DNA from: Acidisoma sp. PAMC 29798
Lineage (GTDB): Bacteria; Pseudomonadota; Alphaproteobacteria; Acetobacterales; Acetobacteraceae
Direction of reading: 5' to 3'
Assembly (NCBI RefSeq): GCF_030252425.1
Contig: NZ_CP126994.1
Location: 930,001 to 994,000 of the forward strand
Length of the DNA stretch: 64,000 bases
Below the pieces are notes generated by a model. It ran no database searches and had not been told where the DNA came from. It worked only from the letters and a program-made list of their open reading frames with translations. The position numbers were made by a program, and so were the translations under genes. Shown piece by piece: positions 7,802 through 16,443 of the stretch (the stretch's first letter is position 1; each line of letters begins with the position of its first letter).

Positions 7802-9010
7802 TTATACGCTCTCCATCACGTCTTGAAATTGCGCCAGCAAATGATCCGCGAAGGCCGGGTCGTTCACCGCTTCGGGCACGCGGATCAGCCGCCGCAGATC
7901 CGTCTGGCGCACGGTCCGCTCCAGCGCATCGAACAGGGCCATATCAGCCTCCGGATCATGGAAGGCCATGCCGGGTGAATCCAACAGCGAGACCCCGCCG
8001 AGCGGGAGCAGGAAACGCACCGGACCTTCGCAGAGATTGAGGCGTTCGCCGATCCATTGGCCGATCCGCCGATTTTCGTCCGGCGTCGTCCGCATCAGCG
8101 TGACCTGCGAATTATGGACATAGAGGTTACGGTCTTTGTACTGCGACGGCACCGTGTTCAGCGCGCCGAAATTGACCATGTCGAGTGCACCGCAGGACCC
8201 CACATAGGGCAGGCCCGTCCGTGCCACAGCGCCGAAGCGATCCTCCGTGCAGGGAAATACCCCGCCCATCAGAAGATCGCAGACCTCGGTCGTCGTGACG
8301 TCGATCACCGCCGCGAGCAGGCCCGAATCCACCAGCTTTTCCATGGATTGGCCGCCCGTGCCGGTGGCGTGGAAGACCAGGCAATCGTACCGGTCCTCCA
8401 TCAGCGACACGAGTTGGTTCACGCAAGGCGTGGTCACGCCGAACATCGTGATGCCGACGGGCAACTTCTCCGAGGCCGTAGGTGGCGGCGGCGATGCCTC
8501 TGCCATGCCTGCCATGGCATGGGCGGCATTGGCCAGCACAAGACGCGAAATGCGGTTCAGTCCGGCGAGATCGGTCACTGAATACATCATCGCGATATCG
8601 CTGCCCCCGACATAGGGGGCGACGTTGCTGGAGGCGACGGTCGAGACCAGCAGCTTCGGCACCCCGATGGACAGCGCCCGCATCGCCGGGGCGATCAGGG
8701 CCGTGCCGCCAGAACCGCCCAGGCCGATGACGCCGCCGATATCCTGGCGGGAGGTCAGGAACCGCTCCAGCGCCACCGCCATCGCGGTGATGGAACGGCC
8801 ACGGTCGCCCGTAAACACGGCCTGGGGGCCATCCGGGTGGTAGCTCGCGACCTCCCCAGCCTCGATATCGGCACCCGACCCATGCGCATAGGTCGAGACG
8901 TCGATGACGGCGGCGGCGATGCCCCGGTCATGGATAAGGGTGCGGACATAGTCCAGTTCCGCCCCCTTGGTGTCGGCGGTTCCCACGACATAGATGCGCT
9001 TATCGGCCAT
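7802..9010 (-). CDS. Tm-1-like ATP-binding domain protein (UPF0261)
   Basis: 402 residues, full length for UPF0261. It begins [16 protein letters not shown], the family hallmark, followed by [35 protein letters not shown] and [19 protein letters not shown]. Structures of the plant relative show ATP bound between two Rossmann-like halves; the bacterial reaction is unknown. The start is supported by GAGGGAG upstream. It lies 12 bp after the LivF-type ATPase and 1 bp before the TIM-barrel partner, so it is the fifth downstream member of a transport operon. The pairing with an amino-acid-type ABC importer suggests a catabolic role for an imported acid. Confidence 0.88.
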   Translation of the reverse strand: MADKRIYVVGTADTKGAELDYVRTLIHDRGIAAAVIDVSTYAHGSGADIEAGEVASYHPDGPQAVFTGDRGRSITAMAVALERFLTSRQDIGGVIGLGGSGGTALIAPAMRALSIGVPKLLVSTVASSNVAPYVGGSDIAMMYSVTDLAGLNRISRLVLANAAHAMAGMAEASPPPPTASEKLPVGITMFGVTTPCVNQLVSLMEDRYDCLVFHATGTGGQSMEKLVDSGLLAAVIDVTTTEVCDLLMGGVFPCTEDRFGAVARTGLPYVGSCGALDMVNFGALNTVPSQYKDRNLYVHNSQVTLMRTTPDENRRIGQWIGERLNLCEGPVRFLLPLGGVSLLDSPGMAFHDPEADMALFDALERTVRQTDLRRLIRVPEAVNDPAFADHLLAQFQDVMESV

Positions 9011-9022
9011 CGGTTGACTCCC

Positions 9023-9748
9023 TCACGCGGCGGCCCCGACCATGGTGCCAGCCCCTAGATACCGTTTTTGCAAATCGGCGTTGGTCGCCAGATCCCGCGC
9101 CTCGGTCTCGATCGCGATGCGGCCGTTGACCATGATCAGCACGCGGTCCGCGACCGCTGTTGCGACGGCAAGATTTTGCTCCACCAGCAGCATGGCGATG
9201 CCTTCCGCCGCGAGATGGCGAAACACCTCGATCAGATGGTCCACGATCACCGGCGCCAGCCCTTCCGTCGGCTCATCCATGACCAGCAGAACCGGATTGA
9301 GCAGAAGCGCGCGCGCCACCGCCAGCATCTGCTGCTCGCCGCCGGAAAGCTCAGCACCGCCATTGCGGCGACGCTCAGCCAGACGCGGGAAGGTCGCGTA
9401 GACACGCTCGATCGTCCATCCGCCGGCACCGCTCGCCACCATGCGCAGGTGTTCATGCACCGACAGGGACGAGAACACGCGGCGGCCCTGGGGCACATAG
9501 CCAATGCCCGCACGGGCGACGCGGAAGGGGCGCAGACCGCCGATCTGCCGCCCGCCAAGTTGGATGCTGCCGCCGCGCAAAGGCAGAAGCCCCATGATGG
9601 CCTCGCAAAGCGTCGACTTCCCCATGCCGTTCCGCCCGACCAAGGCGAGCGGCGCCTTACCGACCGTAAGGGACACGCCCTGCAGGATGGGGCTGGCGCC
9701 ACGGCTGACCTGGAGATCTTGAATGACGAGGATGGGATCAGGTTCCAT
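9023..9748 (-). CDS. branched-chain-amino-acid-type ABC transporter ATPase (LivF family)
   Basis: 241 residues from the ATG at 9748; the frame extends upstream to 9826, but homology to LivF begins just after this methionine. Walker A is GRNGMGKST, the signature is LSGGEQQ, and Walker B runs into MDEPTEGLAPVI, which is characteristic of LivF rather than LivG. It powers import through the LivHM permease below the cytoplasmic membrane. It overlaps the end of the LivG-type gene by 11 bp, indicating translational coupling. The substrate is unlikely to be leucine, given the Tm-1-like enzymes in the same operon. Confidence 0.9.
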   Translation of the reverse strand: MEPDPILVIQDLQVSRGASPILQGVSLTVGKAPLALVGRNGMGKSTLCEAIMGLLPLRGGSIQLGGRQIGGLRPFRVARAGIGYVPQGRRVFSSLSVHEHLRMVASGAGGWTIERVYATFPRLAERRRNGGAELSGGEQQMLAVARALLLNPVLLVMDEPTEGLAPVIVDHLIEVFRHLAAEGIAMLLVEQNLAVATAVADRVLIMVNGRIAIETEARDLATNADLQKRYLGAGTMVGAAA

Positions 9749-10508
9749 GCTTGCCCATGTAGATATCATGGACGCGTGCATCGGCCGCGATTTCGCGCGG
9801 CGTGCCTTCGGTGACCACCGCGCCATTATGCATCACCGTCACGCGGTCCACGGATTGCAGCGCCACGTCCATATCATGCTCGATCATCACCAGAGTGAGC
9901 GACCGTGGCAGGTCGCGCAGCAGGTCGATCAAGCGATGCCGCTCGGCGAGCGATAGGCCGGCCGCAGGCTCATCCAGCAACAGCAAGCGCGGCGAGCCCG
10001 CCGTCGCCATGCCGAGTTCAAGCTGGCGGGCCTCCCCGTGGGACAGCGCACCCGCCTTGATGTGACGCATCCGCTCCAACCCGACGCGCTCGGCCAATCG
10101 GTCGGCGGCGTGCATTTCGGGGCAGTGCGCGGCGCGGCGCCACGAAAACCGCCGGTCGCCAAGGCCGCGCTCGGCCAGGAACAGACATTCCCGCACGGTG
10201 AGGCCGGCGAAGACCAGTGATGTCTGGTAGGTGCGCCGCATCCCCAACCGGATGCGGCGCTGCGTGGGCAGACGCGTGACGTCTTGGCCGAACATGCGAA
10301 TCTGCCCGGTGCTCGGCGGAAGATCGCCGGCGATGACGTTGAACAACGTCGTCTTTCCGGCGCCATTCGCGCCGAGAAGCGCACGCCGCTCCCCCGCCGC
10401 CACGGAGAGTGTCATCGGTAACACGGCGCGCACAGCGCCGAAGCGCCGCGACACCGTCTCCAGCAGCAGCGCTGGAGGCGCCGGTTCCATGGGGCGGGTC
10501 GCACTCAT
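9738..10508 (-). CDS. branched-chain-amino-acid-type ABC transporter ATPase (LivG family)
   Basis: 256 residues. Walker A is GANGAGKTT and Walker B runs into LLLDEPAAGLS. The signature loop is LSHGEARQLELGMA, where the usual SGGQQ is replaced by SHGEAR, a variant common in urea/short-chain-acid Liv systems. The segment GMRRTYQTSLVFAGLTV matches LivG. It overlaps the substrate-binding-protein gene by 4 bp (ATGA) and the LivF gene by 11 bp. It forms the ATPase pair with LivF. Confidence 0.9.
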   Translation of the reverse strand: MSATRPMEPAPPALLLETVSRRFGAVRAVLPMTLSVAAGERRALLGANGAGKTTLFNVIAGDLPPSTGQIRMFGQDVTRLPTQRRIRLGMRRTYQTSLVFAGLTVRECLFLAERGLGDRRFSWRRAAHCPEMHAADRLAERVGLERMRHIKAGALSHGEARQLELGMATAGSPRLLLLDEPAAGLSLAERHRLIDLLRDLPRSLTLVMIEHDMDVALQSVDRVTVMHNGAVVTEGTPREIAADARVHDIYMGKHGT

Positions 10509-11767
10509 GGGCAGGACGGGTTGTCGCGGGTCGGCAGCCCGAGCTTGAGATAGGCGGCTTCGCCGAGCCCGAGGAATTGATCCACACCCTCGAACTTCTG
10601 GACCGGGCTCGTCGTCAGATCGCCATTCTTCTCGACGATCTCATTGACGAAGATGGTGGCCGTGGCCTGGCGGTTCTTGTTGATGAACACCGGCCCGGTC
10701 GGTGTGTCGAAGCGCAGCTTGTCCAAGGCCGCGCGATACTTGACGCCGCCATCCGACAGATCGCCGTCCACGGCCTGGATGCCGAGCAAAGCTGCCTTGG
10801 TGCTGACGTAGTAGTTGAAGCAGAACAGCGAGGGTGACGGCAGGCCGGTCGGGAATTGCTTCCTGTAGGACGCGACGAAACTCTGCCAGGCGGGGCTGGG
10901 GTCGTTGTCCGAAATTGGGCCGGAGGACAGCACACCGGGCAGATGCGCCCGCACCGGTCCCTTTGCGGCGAGCACGGTCTGATCCACGGCGATCGAGCCG
11001 CCGATCATCGGCACGTCGCCGCCCGCCTGGGTATATTGGCTGAGGAAGTTGACCGCGTCGGATCCCCCGAGCACGACGAAGATCGCGTCCACATCGCCCT
11101 TTTCGGGAAGCTGGGCGATGACGGAACTGTAGTCCTTGGTGCCCAGCGGCACGAAGAACTTGTGGGTGACGCGGCCACCATCGGCGCAGTAGGTGCCCAT
11201 CAGTCCGAAGATCTGCGCATAGGGGAAGGAATAATCCTCAGAGACTAGAACGATCCGGGTCCAGCCCTTGGTCTTCTTGATGTAGTTGCCGAGGGCTGCG
11301 GTCCATTGCGCGCCATCCGTATTGAACCGGTAGAAATTCGGCGAGGGATCGACCAGCGTTGTCTCGACCGCCGCCGACGAGCCGTTGAAGAAGGTCACAT
11401 GCGGAACGGTCTTGGCATAGTCCTTGATGCGGATGCCTTCGCTGCCCGACAGCGGACCCACGAATAGCTCCACCTTGTCCTGATCGACCAGACGGCGGGC
11501 GGAGGCGAGGGCGACATCCGGATTGCCGTCCGAGGAGGCGCGCGAGAAGGCGATTGTGCGGCCCGCGACGGTGGGGCCGAATTCGGCCAGCGCCATTTCA
11601 ATGCCACGGAAGGAATCCTTGCCGGGCTCGGCAAACGGCCCTTCCAGCGTCGCGAGGCCGCCGATGCGCAGCGGCTCCGCGGCTCTGGCACGCCGGATGC
11701 CTCCAGCGGTCAATCCGGTGACCACGGCGGAGGCCGTGACCAGTCCAAAATCGCGTCTATTGAGCAT
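10505..11767 (-). CDS. periplasmic substrate-binding protein, LivK/ABC amino-acid-amide family
   Basis: 420 residues from the ATG at 11767, with GGGAGA 8 nt upstream; the longer frame to 11935 overlaps the LivM gene and is not needed. The N-terminus RRDFGLVTASAVVTGLTAGG has a twin-arginine motif followed by a hydrophobic stretch and ARAAE, so Tat export is likely. The mature protein starts PLRIGGLATLEGPFAEPG, the type I periplasmic binding fold of HAAT transporters. It should bind a polar organic acid or amide in the periplasm. Its position inside the operon, between permease and ATPases, differs from canonical liv order (K first). Confidence 0.9.
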   Translation of the reverse strand: MLNRRDFGLVTASAVVTGLTAGGIRRARAAEPLRIGGLATLEGPFAEPGKDSFRGIEMALAEFGPTVAGRTIAFSRASSDGNPDVALASARRLVDQDKVELFVGPLSGSEGIRIKDYAKTVPHVTFFNGSSAAVETTLVDPSPNFYRFNTDGAQWTAALGNYIKKTKGWTRIVLVSEDYSFPYAQIFGLMGTYCADGGRVTHKFFVPLGTKDYSSVIAQLPEKGDVDAIFVVLGGSDAVNFLSQYTQAGGDVPMIGGSIAVDQTVLAAKGPVRAHLPGVLSSGPISDNDPSPAWQSFVASYRKQFPTGLPSPSLFCFNYYVSTKAALLGIQAVDGDLSDGGVKYRAALDKLRFDTPTGPVFINKNRQATATIFVNEIVEKNGDLTTSPVQKFEGVDQFLGLGEAAYLKLGLPTRDNPSCP

Positions 11768-12842
11768 GGTGGTTCTCTCCCGTTGATTGGCCGTCCGCTT
11801 CGAACGTCGGACGGGTTGCTGGCAGCGACGTGGGCGCTTCGGTGCCACGCGTCGTGACATCTCTGTGGCCCGACAAGGGCTGCCGCCCCGGGGCGATACG
11901 ATGAAGAGCGCTGCGCCCGATCCCCAGCACGCCATCGGGTGAGAACACGACGACGGCCACGAAGATCACACCGATGACGGTGTTGAAGCGCTCGGGCGGC
12001 ACCAGGTAGATGGCGAAGCTTTGCACGACCGTGAACAGGAAGGCGCCGAGGAAGGCGCCTTCCGGCCCCAGCATGCCGCCCAGGACCGATGCCATCAGCA
12101 CGTCCAGCGTTGGCGTGATGGCGATCGAGCCCGGTGAGATGGAGCCATTGAGCCAGACATTGAGGATGCCGCCGACACCGGCGATGAACCCGGCGAGACC
12201 GAAGGCCGCGATGCGGGGCAGCGCGAGCGGATAGCCCAGTGCGCGCAGCCTGCGTCCATTGTCGCGCGCGGCTTGCAGCGCGAGGCCAAACGGTGTGCGC
12301 ACGACCCAGCGCACCAGCGCGTAGCACAGCGCGGCGGCGACAAGGCTGACGTAGAAGAAGGGCTTCGGCTGCGCCATGTCGATGCCGAGGACATGCGGCG
12401 GCGGGATGCGGGTGAACCCCGTGAAGCCGTTGAACATCGAGTAGTTCTGCAAGGTGAGGTAATAGAAGCCGACAGCGATCGCGAGGGTGATCATCAGCGT
12501 GTAGATGCCCTCCGTGCGCACCGCGATGGCCCCCACCACCAAACCCGCCAGTACGGCGAGGCAGAGGGCGATCACCACGGCCACAGGCCATGGCAGCAGC
12601 AGGCCCACGCCGCCCATTGGCGCCGTGAAATAGGCCATGGCGTAGCCCGCGATCCCCGCCACCGTCATCTGCGCCAAAGACAGCATGCCGACATAGGCGG
12701 ACAGGAACACCAGGCTGAGGGCGATGGTGCCGAAGCCCAGCGTGCGGCCACCGACCTGAAGCACCCAGAAGTCGTTGAGCAGAAACGGGTAGACCAGTAG
12801 CAGCAGGATTCCGCCCGCGATGAAGATCGGCCGTGCTGTCAT
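11757..12842 (-). CDS. ABC transporter permease, LivM family
   Basis: 361 residues with about ten hydrophobic segments, beginning IFIAGGILLLLVYPFLL. The LivM hallmarks LAQMTVAGIAGY and AARDNGRRLRALGYP (the EAA-like cytoplasmic loop), and the closing VVVFSPDGVLG, are present. About 45 polar residues follow the last membrane segment. It forms the membrane channel with LivH. It overlaps LivH by 4 bp at its start and the LivK gene by 11 bp at its end. Confidence 0.9.
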   Translation of the reverse strand: MTARPIFIAGGILLLLVYPFLLNDFWVLQVGGRTLGFGTIALSLVFLSAYVGMLSLAQMTVAGIAGYAMAYFTAPMGGVGLLLPWPVAVVIALCLAVLAGLVVGAIAVRTEGIYTLMITLAIAVGFYYLTLQNYSMFNGFTGFTRIPPPHVLGIDMAQPKPFFYVSLVAAALCYALVRWVVRTPFGLALQAARDNGRRLRALGYPLALPRIAAFGLAGFIAGVGGILNVWLNGSISPGSIAITPTLDVLMASVLGGMLGPEGAFLGAFLFTVVQSFAIYLVPPERFNTVIGVIFVAVVVFSPDGVLGIGRSALHRIAPGRQPLSGHRDVTTRGTEAPTSLPATRPTFEADGQSTGENHHAQ

Positions 12843-13717
12843 GCGCGGCGCCCCATCAAGCCGCGGGGGCGGATCGCCAGAACCGCGACCATGATGAGGA
12901 AGGTGAAGGCGACACCATAGGTCGGCGCATAAGCCAGACCGTAAGTCTCGGCCATGCCGACCAGCAGCGCGCCCAGTGCCGCCCCCGGAATGCTGCCCAT
13001 GCCGCCGACAATGACGACGATGAGGGAGGAGAGGAGGTAGCGCGCGTCTTCACCCGGTGAGACGGAGAGGACCGATCCGCCGATGACGCCGGCGAAGCCT
13101 GCCAAGGCGCCCCCAATCGCGAAGACGACGAGAAAGACCAGCGGTACGTTGACGCCCAGAGCCTCCACCATGCGGCGATCATCGACCCCGGCGCGGATCA
13201 GGATGCCCAGACGTGTGCGCGTGAGCAGCAGCCACAAGGCGACGCCGACGCAGACGGCAACGGCGACCAGCAGCAGACGCGCCATCGAATAGCGCCGCAC
13301 GACCAAGAGCGGCACAAAGCCGTTCAAACTGTCGGGCAGGGTCAGTTGATAGGTGGTGCCGCCCCATTGCCACAGCATGAGGTCGGCCAGCACGATGGAT
13401 ATGCCGATGGCGACCAGCGCCTGACGCAGATCCTGACCCTGCATCCAGCTAAAGAAGGCCATTTGCAGAACCGCCCCCAACGCGGCCGCCGCTGCCGCGC
13501 CGGCGAGGAGCGCTGCGACCCAGCTTCCGGTGGCGAGCTGCGCTTCATAACCAACGTAAGCGCCGAGGAGATAGAGCGAACCATGCGCCATGTTGACGAC
13601 GCGCATGAGGCCGAAGATGAGCGTAAACCCGCTCGCCACGGTGAAATAGAGCGAGGCCAGCATGATGCCGTTGAGGCTTTCGATCCAGAACAGCCGCCAA
13701 TTGATCAGATGGATCAA
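12839..13717 (-). CDS. ABC transporter permease, LivH family
   Basis: 292 residues if translation begins at the TTG at 13715-13717, which has GGTGAG 6 nt upstream; the frame is open to 13831, but the upstream part is Arg/Pro-rich and overlaps the sigma-54 promoter. The protein has LivH features: GFTLIFGLMRVVNMAHGSLYLLG, GISIVLADLM and GVDDRRMVEALGVN. Eight to nine membrane spans are visible. It is the first gene of the operon, so its start sits about 75 nt downstream of the predicted sigma-54 start point. The non-ATG start is a prediction; there is no in-frame ATG between the promoter and the first membrane span that is better placed. Confidence 0.8.
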   Translation of the reverse strand: MIHLINWRLFWIESLNGIMLASLYFTVASGFTLIFGLMRVVNMAHGSLYLLGAYVGYEAQLATGSWVAALLAGAAAAAALGAVLQMAFFSWMQGQDLRQALVAIGISIVLADLMLWQWGGTTYQLTLPDSLNGFVPLLVVRRYSMARLLLVAVAVCVGVALWLLLTRTRLGILIRAGVDDRRMVEALGVNVPLVFLVVFAIGGALAGFAGVIGGSVLSVSPGEDARYLLSSLIVVIVGGMGSIPGAALGALLVGMAETYGLAYAPTYGVAFTFLIMVAVLAIRPRGLMGRRA

Positions 13718-13800
13718 GGAGATCTCACCCGCATCGCATCCTCCCCTCTCGCGCTTTTTAATCGACGGTCGATGCCGTCGCTGCGCGTTGGGGTGAGTGT

Positions 13801-13816
13801 TGCAACGCCCGTGCCA
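13801..13816 (-). promoter_or_regulatory. sigma-54 (-24/-12) promoter of the Liv/Tm-1-like operon
   Basis: On the minus strand the bases read TGGCACG-GGCG-TTGCA, an exact match to the sigma-54 consensus TGGCACG-N4-TTGCW. The -24 GG lies at 13815-13814 and the -12 GC at 13803-13802, placing the start site near 13790. It points at LivH. The gene directly on the other side encodes a sigma-54 activator with GAFTGA, so promoter and activator support each other. Confidence 0.85.
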
Positions 13817-13869
13817 GCATCGTGAACCCAAGACAGCGGCTTCAACGCCAGTCGATCATTGCCCAAAAC

Positions 13870-13893
13870 GAGTAACGCGGCCCATAGTTACTC
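13870..13893. promoter_or_regulatory. likely enhancer (UAS) for the sigma-54 activator
   Basis: A perfect 7-bp dyad, GAGTAAC and GTTACTC, is separated by 10 nt. It lies about 60 bp upstream of the sigma-54 -24 element. Fis-type HTH domains of sigma-54 activators bind dyads of this size upstream of their promoters, so this is the natural candidate for the binding site. Confidence 0.5.
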
Positions 13894-13902
13894 AAAAGAA
13901 CC

Positions 13903-13918
13903 CATTGAGGGGTCAATG
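13903..13918. promoter_or_regulatory. inverted repeat over the regulator's ribosome binding site
   Basis: CATTGA-GGGG-TCAATG is a perfect 6-bp inverted repeat whose loop is the Shine-Dalgarno run and whose right arm ends in the ATG of the next gene. It could be a second operator or an RNA hairpin that exposes or hides the start. Confidence 0.35.
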
Positions 13919-14587
13919 TTGCGAGGGATGATCGCGTCCGCGCCGGCCAGCTTCTCAGAGGGGTCGGACTTTTTGGTTCTGGCCCCGCATCTGGCCGGCC
14001 TATCGGCGGAACTCGGCGATCTCGTCGGCATTCTGCCGATCGGGAGCATCAATCAGACGCTTCTCACACTGGTGAGGACGCCGTCCGCCATTCCCGTCTA
14101 TGCCGCGATCCTGCCCACCGATCCATTTCTGGGCGGGGACGCGCTGTTTCGCGAATTGGCGGCAAGGGGCGTCAGCGCCGTCGTCAATTTCCCGACCACG
14201 GGCCTCGCGCAAGGGGAGTTTCGGCGCGCCCTGGAAACGGCGGCCATGGATCATGGCCACGAACTGCAGATGCTCGGGCGCGCCACGTCCTTCGGCCTGC
14301 GTGCGATGGCGACCGTCTTCTCCTACGATCAGGCGATGCAGGCTGTGGCGGAGGGCATCGATCGGCTGCTGCTGCACCCAGGCCTGACGACGGGGGACGC
14401 GGACCTCGATCAGCGGCTGGCGGAAGGGGTGGAAACACTTGTGCGGCGCCTCGTCGATGGTGGGCACGGGGACAGCCTGGTGCTCTACCGCCACCCGAGT
14501 TTTGGCACGCGATTGGAGGCGGCGGGGCGTCTGGTGCCGGCGCTGCTCGACTGGGGCATCGTGCCGGAGCAGGACCTCAGGTGCTAA
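13916..14587 (+). CDS. PEP-hydrolase-like TIM-barrel protein, probable sensor subunit of the sigma-54 regulator
   Basis: 223 residues from the ATG at 13916, which has GAGGGG at correct spacing; a TTG at 13859 is a weaker option. The barrel shares GVSAVVNFPTTGLAQGEFR and DRLLLHPGLTTGD with the operon's enzyme at 6970-7800. It lacks the N-terminal GGGAGTG and the late GGPI motif (here YRHPSF), so catalysis is doubtful and ligand sensing more likely. Its stop overlaps the GTG start of the AAA+ regulator by 7 bp, so both are made together. It may be a split-off N-terminal domain of one larger regulator; many relatives could be single chains, which I cannot check here. Confidence 0.75.
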   Translation: MLRGMIASAPASFSEGSDFLVLAPHLAGLSAELGDLVGILPIGSINQTLLTLVRTPSAIPVYAAILPTDPFLGGDALFRELAARGVSAVVNFPTTGLAQGEFRRALETAAMDHGHELQMLGRATSFGLRAMATVFSYDQAMQAVAEGIDRLLLHPGLTTGDADLDQRLAEGVETLVRRLVDGGHGDSLVLYRHPSFGTRLEAAGRLVPALLDWGIVPEQDLRC

Positions 14588-16398
14588 CGGGACCGCGCCG
14601 CAAATCCTTGCCGCCGTGGCTGCGCCGCACCGCCACTAACGGTGATCAAACGGGAAGATTCCTGATCGGGGCCGCGATCGGTGTCGGCATGGTGGCGCGA
14701 TCTGCCGAGCTAGGTGGTGCGGATTTTCTCATCGCCCTCGCCGTCGGCCGGCTGCGTATCCAGGGCGCGCCGTCAGTCGCCTCGATGCTGCCGACCCATG
14801 ATGCCAATGCCTGCGTCGCCCAATTCGGGCGCACGGAGATCCTCGGAAAAGTAGCCTTACCAGTGATGTTCGGCGTGTCGGTCTTCGATCCGCGCACGGA
14901 TCTTCACGCTTTGCTCGATCGTATTCGCGATTGGGGCTTTGCGGGCGTCACCAATTTCCCGACCTCCATCCATCTCGATGATCGCTTCGCCGCAGCACTG
15001 AGCCGACAGGGTCTGGGCTTCGGTCGGGAGATCGACCTGATGCGCGCGGCGCGGGCGCGGGGCCTCGGCACCGTTGCTTACGCACGATCGGAGGAGCAGG
15101 CGGCGGGCATGGCCGAAGCCGGCGCCGATATGCTGTGCCTCAACTTTGGCTGGAACGCCGGCGGTCAGGCCGGTCTACCCAGCCACCTCGCGCTGGATGA
15201 TGCAGGGTCGCAGGCCGCGCGCCTGTTCGGCACGCTGCGGCGCAAGCGGCCCGATCTGCTTTGCGTCGTTGAAGGCGGCCCGATCGAAAGCCCGGAAACG
15301 GCGGCCGATGTCTGTCGTGCCAGCGCGGCGGACGGCTATATCGGCGGCTCGACGCTGGACCGGATGCCCCTCGAAGCGGCCATCGTCGAGGCGACCTCCG
15401 CCTATCGGTCGGTTGCGGCGCTCAGCCGGCGTGTCGAAGCCCTGCAGGATGCCATGCTTGGGGACGGCCGGCGGTTTGGGCTGATCGGGCGGTCGCCGGG
15501 CATTCGCCACGTCGTTCGACTGATCGAGCGCTTCGCCCCCACGACCATGACCGTGCTGCTGCTCGGTGCCAATGGCACGGGCAAGGAGCTGGTCGCCCGC
15601 GCCCTGCATGCGAGCAGCGGGCGGGCGGGCCGGCCGCTGGTGACCCTCAATTGTGCGGCGCTGCCACGCGATCTCGTTGAAAGCGAAATGTTCGGCCATG
15701 AGAAGGGCGCCTTCACGGGGGCCACCCGCGCTCGCCTCGGTCGGTTCGAGGAAGCGGAAGGCGGCTCGCTGTTCCTGGACGAGATCGGCGAGCTGGATAT
15801 CTCCTCCCAAGCCAAGCTTCTACGTGTGCTGGAGAACGGGGCCTTCGAGCGTGTCGGGTCCAACCAAACGCGGCGGGCGGATGCGCGCATCATTTGCGCC
15901 ACCAATCGTGACTTGCGGGAGATGGTGGCGACCGGCCGTTTTCGCGAAGACCTCTACTACCGCTTGAACAAGCTCGAAATCACATTGCCGCCGCTGTCTG
16001 AGCGGCTGGAGGATGTGCCCGCGCTGGTCGAGCATATTCTCCAGACCTCCGTAGTCGCGCTCAATCCGAGGGTGCGTGCGGTGGACGGCGCGGCCTTGCG
16101 CGCGCTGATTGCCCATTCCTGGCCCGGCAATATCCGCGAGCTGCGCAACGCGCTGGAACGGGCGGCGGTGCTGTGCGACAGCGACCGCATCAGCGTCGCG
16201 CATCTGCCGCATTTCGAGCCCGCCGTGTCCACCGCGCCGGCCGCCGTTGCGGACCCGCCGCGCGCCGAGGGTGGCGAACGGGATTGGCTGTTGGACGCAC
16301 TGCGACTGCACCGGTTTCGTCGTGACGAGACGGCGGAGGCCTTGGGGATCGCGCGCAAGACACTGTACAATAAGATGCGGCGGTACAAGCTGCTGTGA
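14581..16398 (+). CDS. sigma-54-dependent activator with PEP-hydrolase-like TIM-barrel sensor
   Basis: 605 residues from a GTG at 14581. Residues about 25-275 are a TIM barrel of the same family as the operon enzyme (GFAGVTNFPTSIHL, AEAGADMLCLNFGWNAGG, VEGGPIESPETA, GGSTLDRMP). Residues about 305-535 form the AAA+ domain with Walker A GANGTGKE (329-336), the sigma-54 contact loop GAFTGA near 377, and Walker B LFLDEIGEL. A Fis-type HTH ends the protein (DETAEALGIARKTLYNKMRR). It should remodel sigma-54 RNA polymerase at the divergent promoter 13801-13816 when the barrel binds its ligand. The ligand is probably the operon's substrate or product. Confidence 0.92.
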   Translation: MLTGPRRKSLPPWLRRTATNGDQTGRFLIGAAIGVGMVARSAELGGADFLIALAVGRLRIQGAPSVASMLPTHDANACVAQFGRTEILGKVALPVMFGVSVFDPRTDLHALLDRIRDWGFAGVTNFPTSIHLDDRFAAALSRQGLGFGREIDLMRAARARGLGTVAYARSEEQAAGMAEAGADMLCLNFGWNAGGQAGLPSHLALDDAGSQAARLFGTLRRKRPDLLCVVEGGPIESPETAADVCRASAADGYIGGSTLDRMPLEAAIVEATSAYRSVAALSRRVEALQDAMLGDGRRFGLIGRSPGIRHVVRLIERFAPTTMTVLLLGANGTGKELVARALHASSGRAGRPLVTLNCAALPRDLVESEMFGHEKGAFTGATRARLGRFEEAEGGSLFLDEIGELDISSQAKLLRVLENGAFERVGSNQTRRADARIICATNRDLREMVATGRFREDLYYRLNKLEITLPPLSERLEDVPALVEHILQTSVVALNPRVRAVDGAALRALIAHSWPGNIRELRNALERAAVLCDSDRISVAHLPHFEPAVSTAPAAVADPPRAEGGERDWLLDALRLHRFRRDETAEALGIARKTLYNKMRRYKLL

Positions 16399-16406
16399 CC
16401 GCAATC

Positions 16407-16433
16407 TTGCAGGACCAAGACTTGGAGCTGCAA
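16407..16433. terminator. weak bidirectional hairpin between convergent genes
   Basis: TTGCAG and CTGCAA form a 6-bp outer stem around a nested CCAA/TTGG stem. It lies between the stop codons of the sigma-54 regulator and the convergent membrane protein. There is no clear T tract, so the call is tentative. Confidence 0.35.
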
Positions 16434-16443
16434 CATCGGAAGT

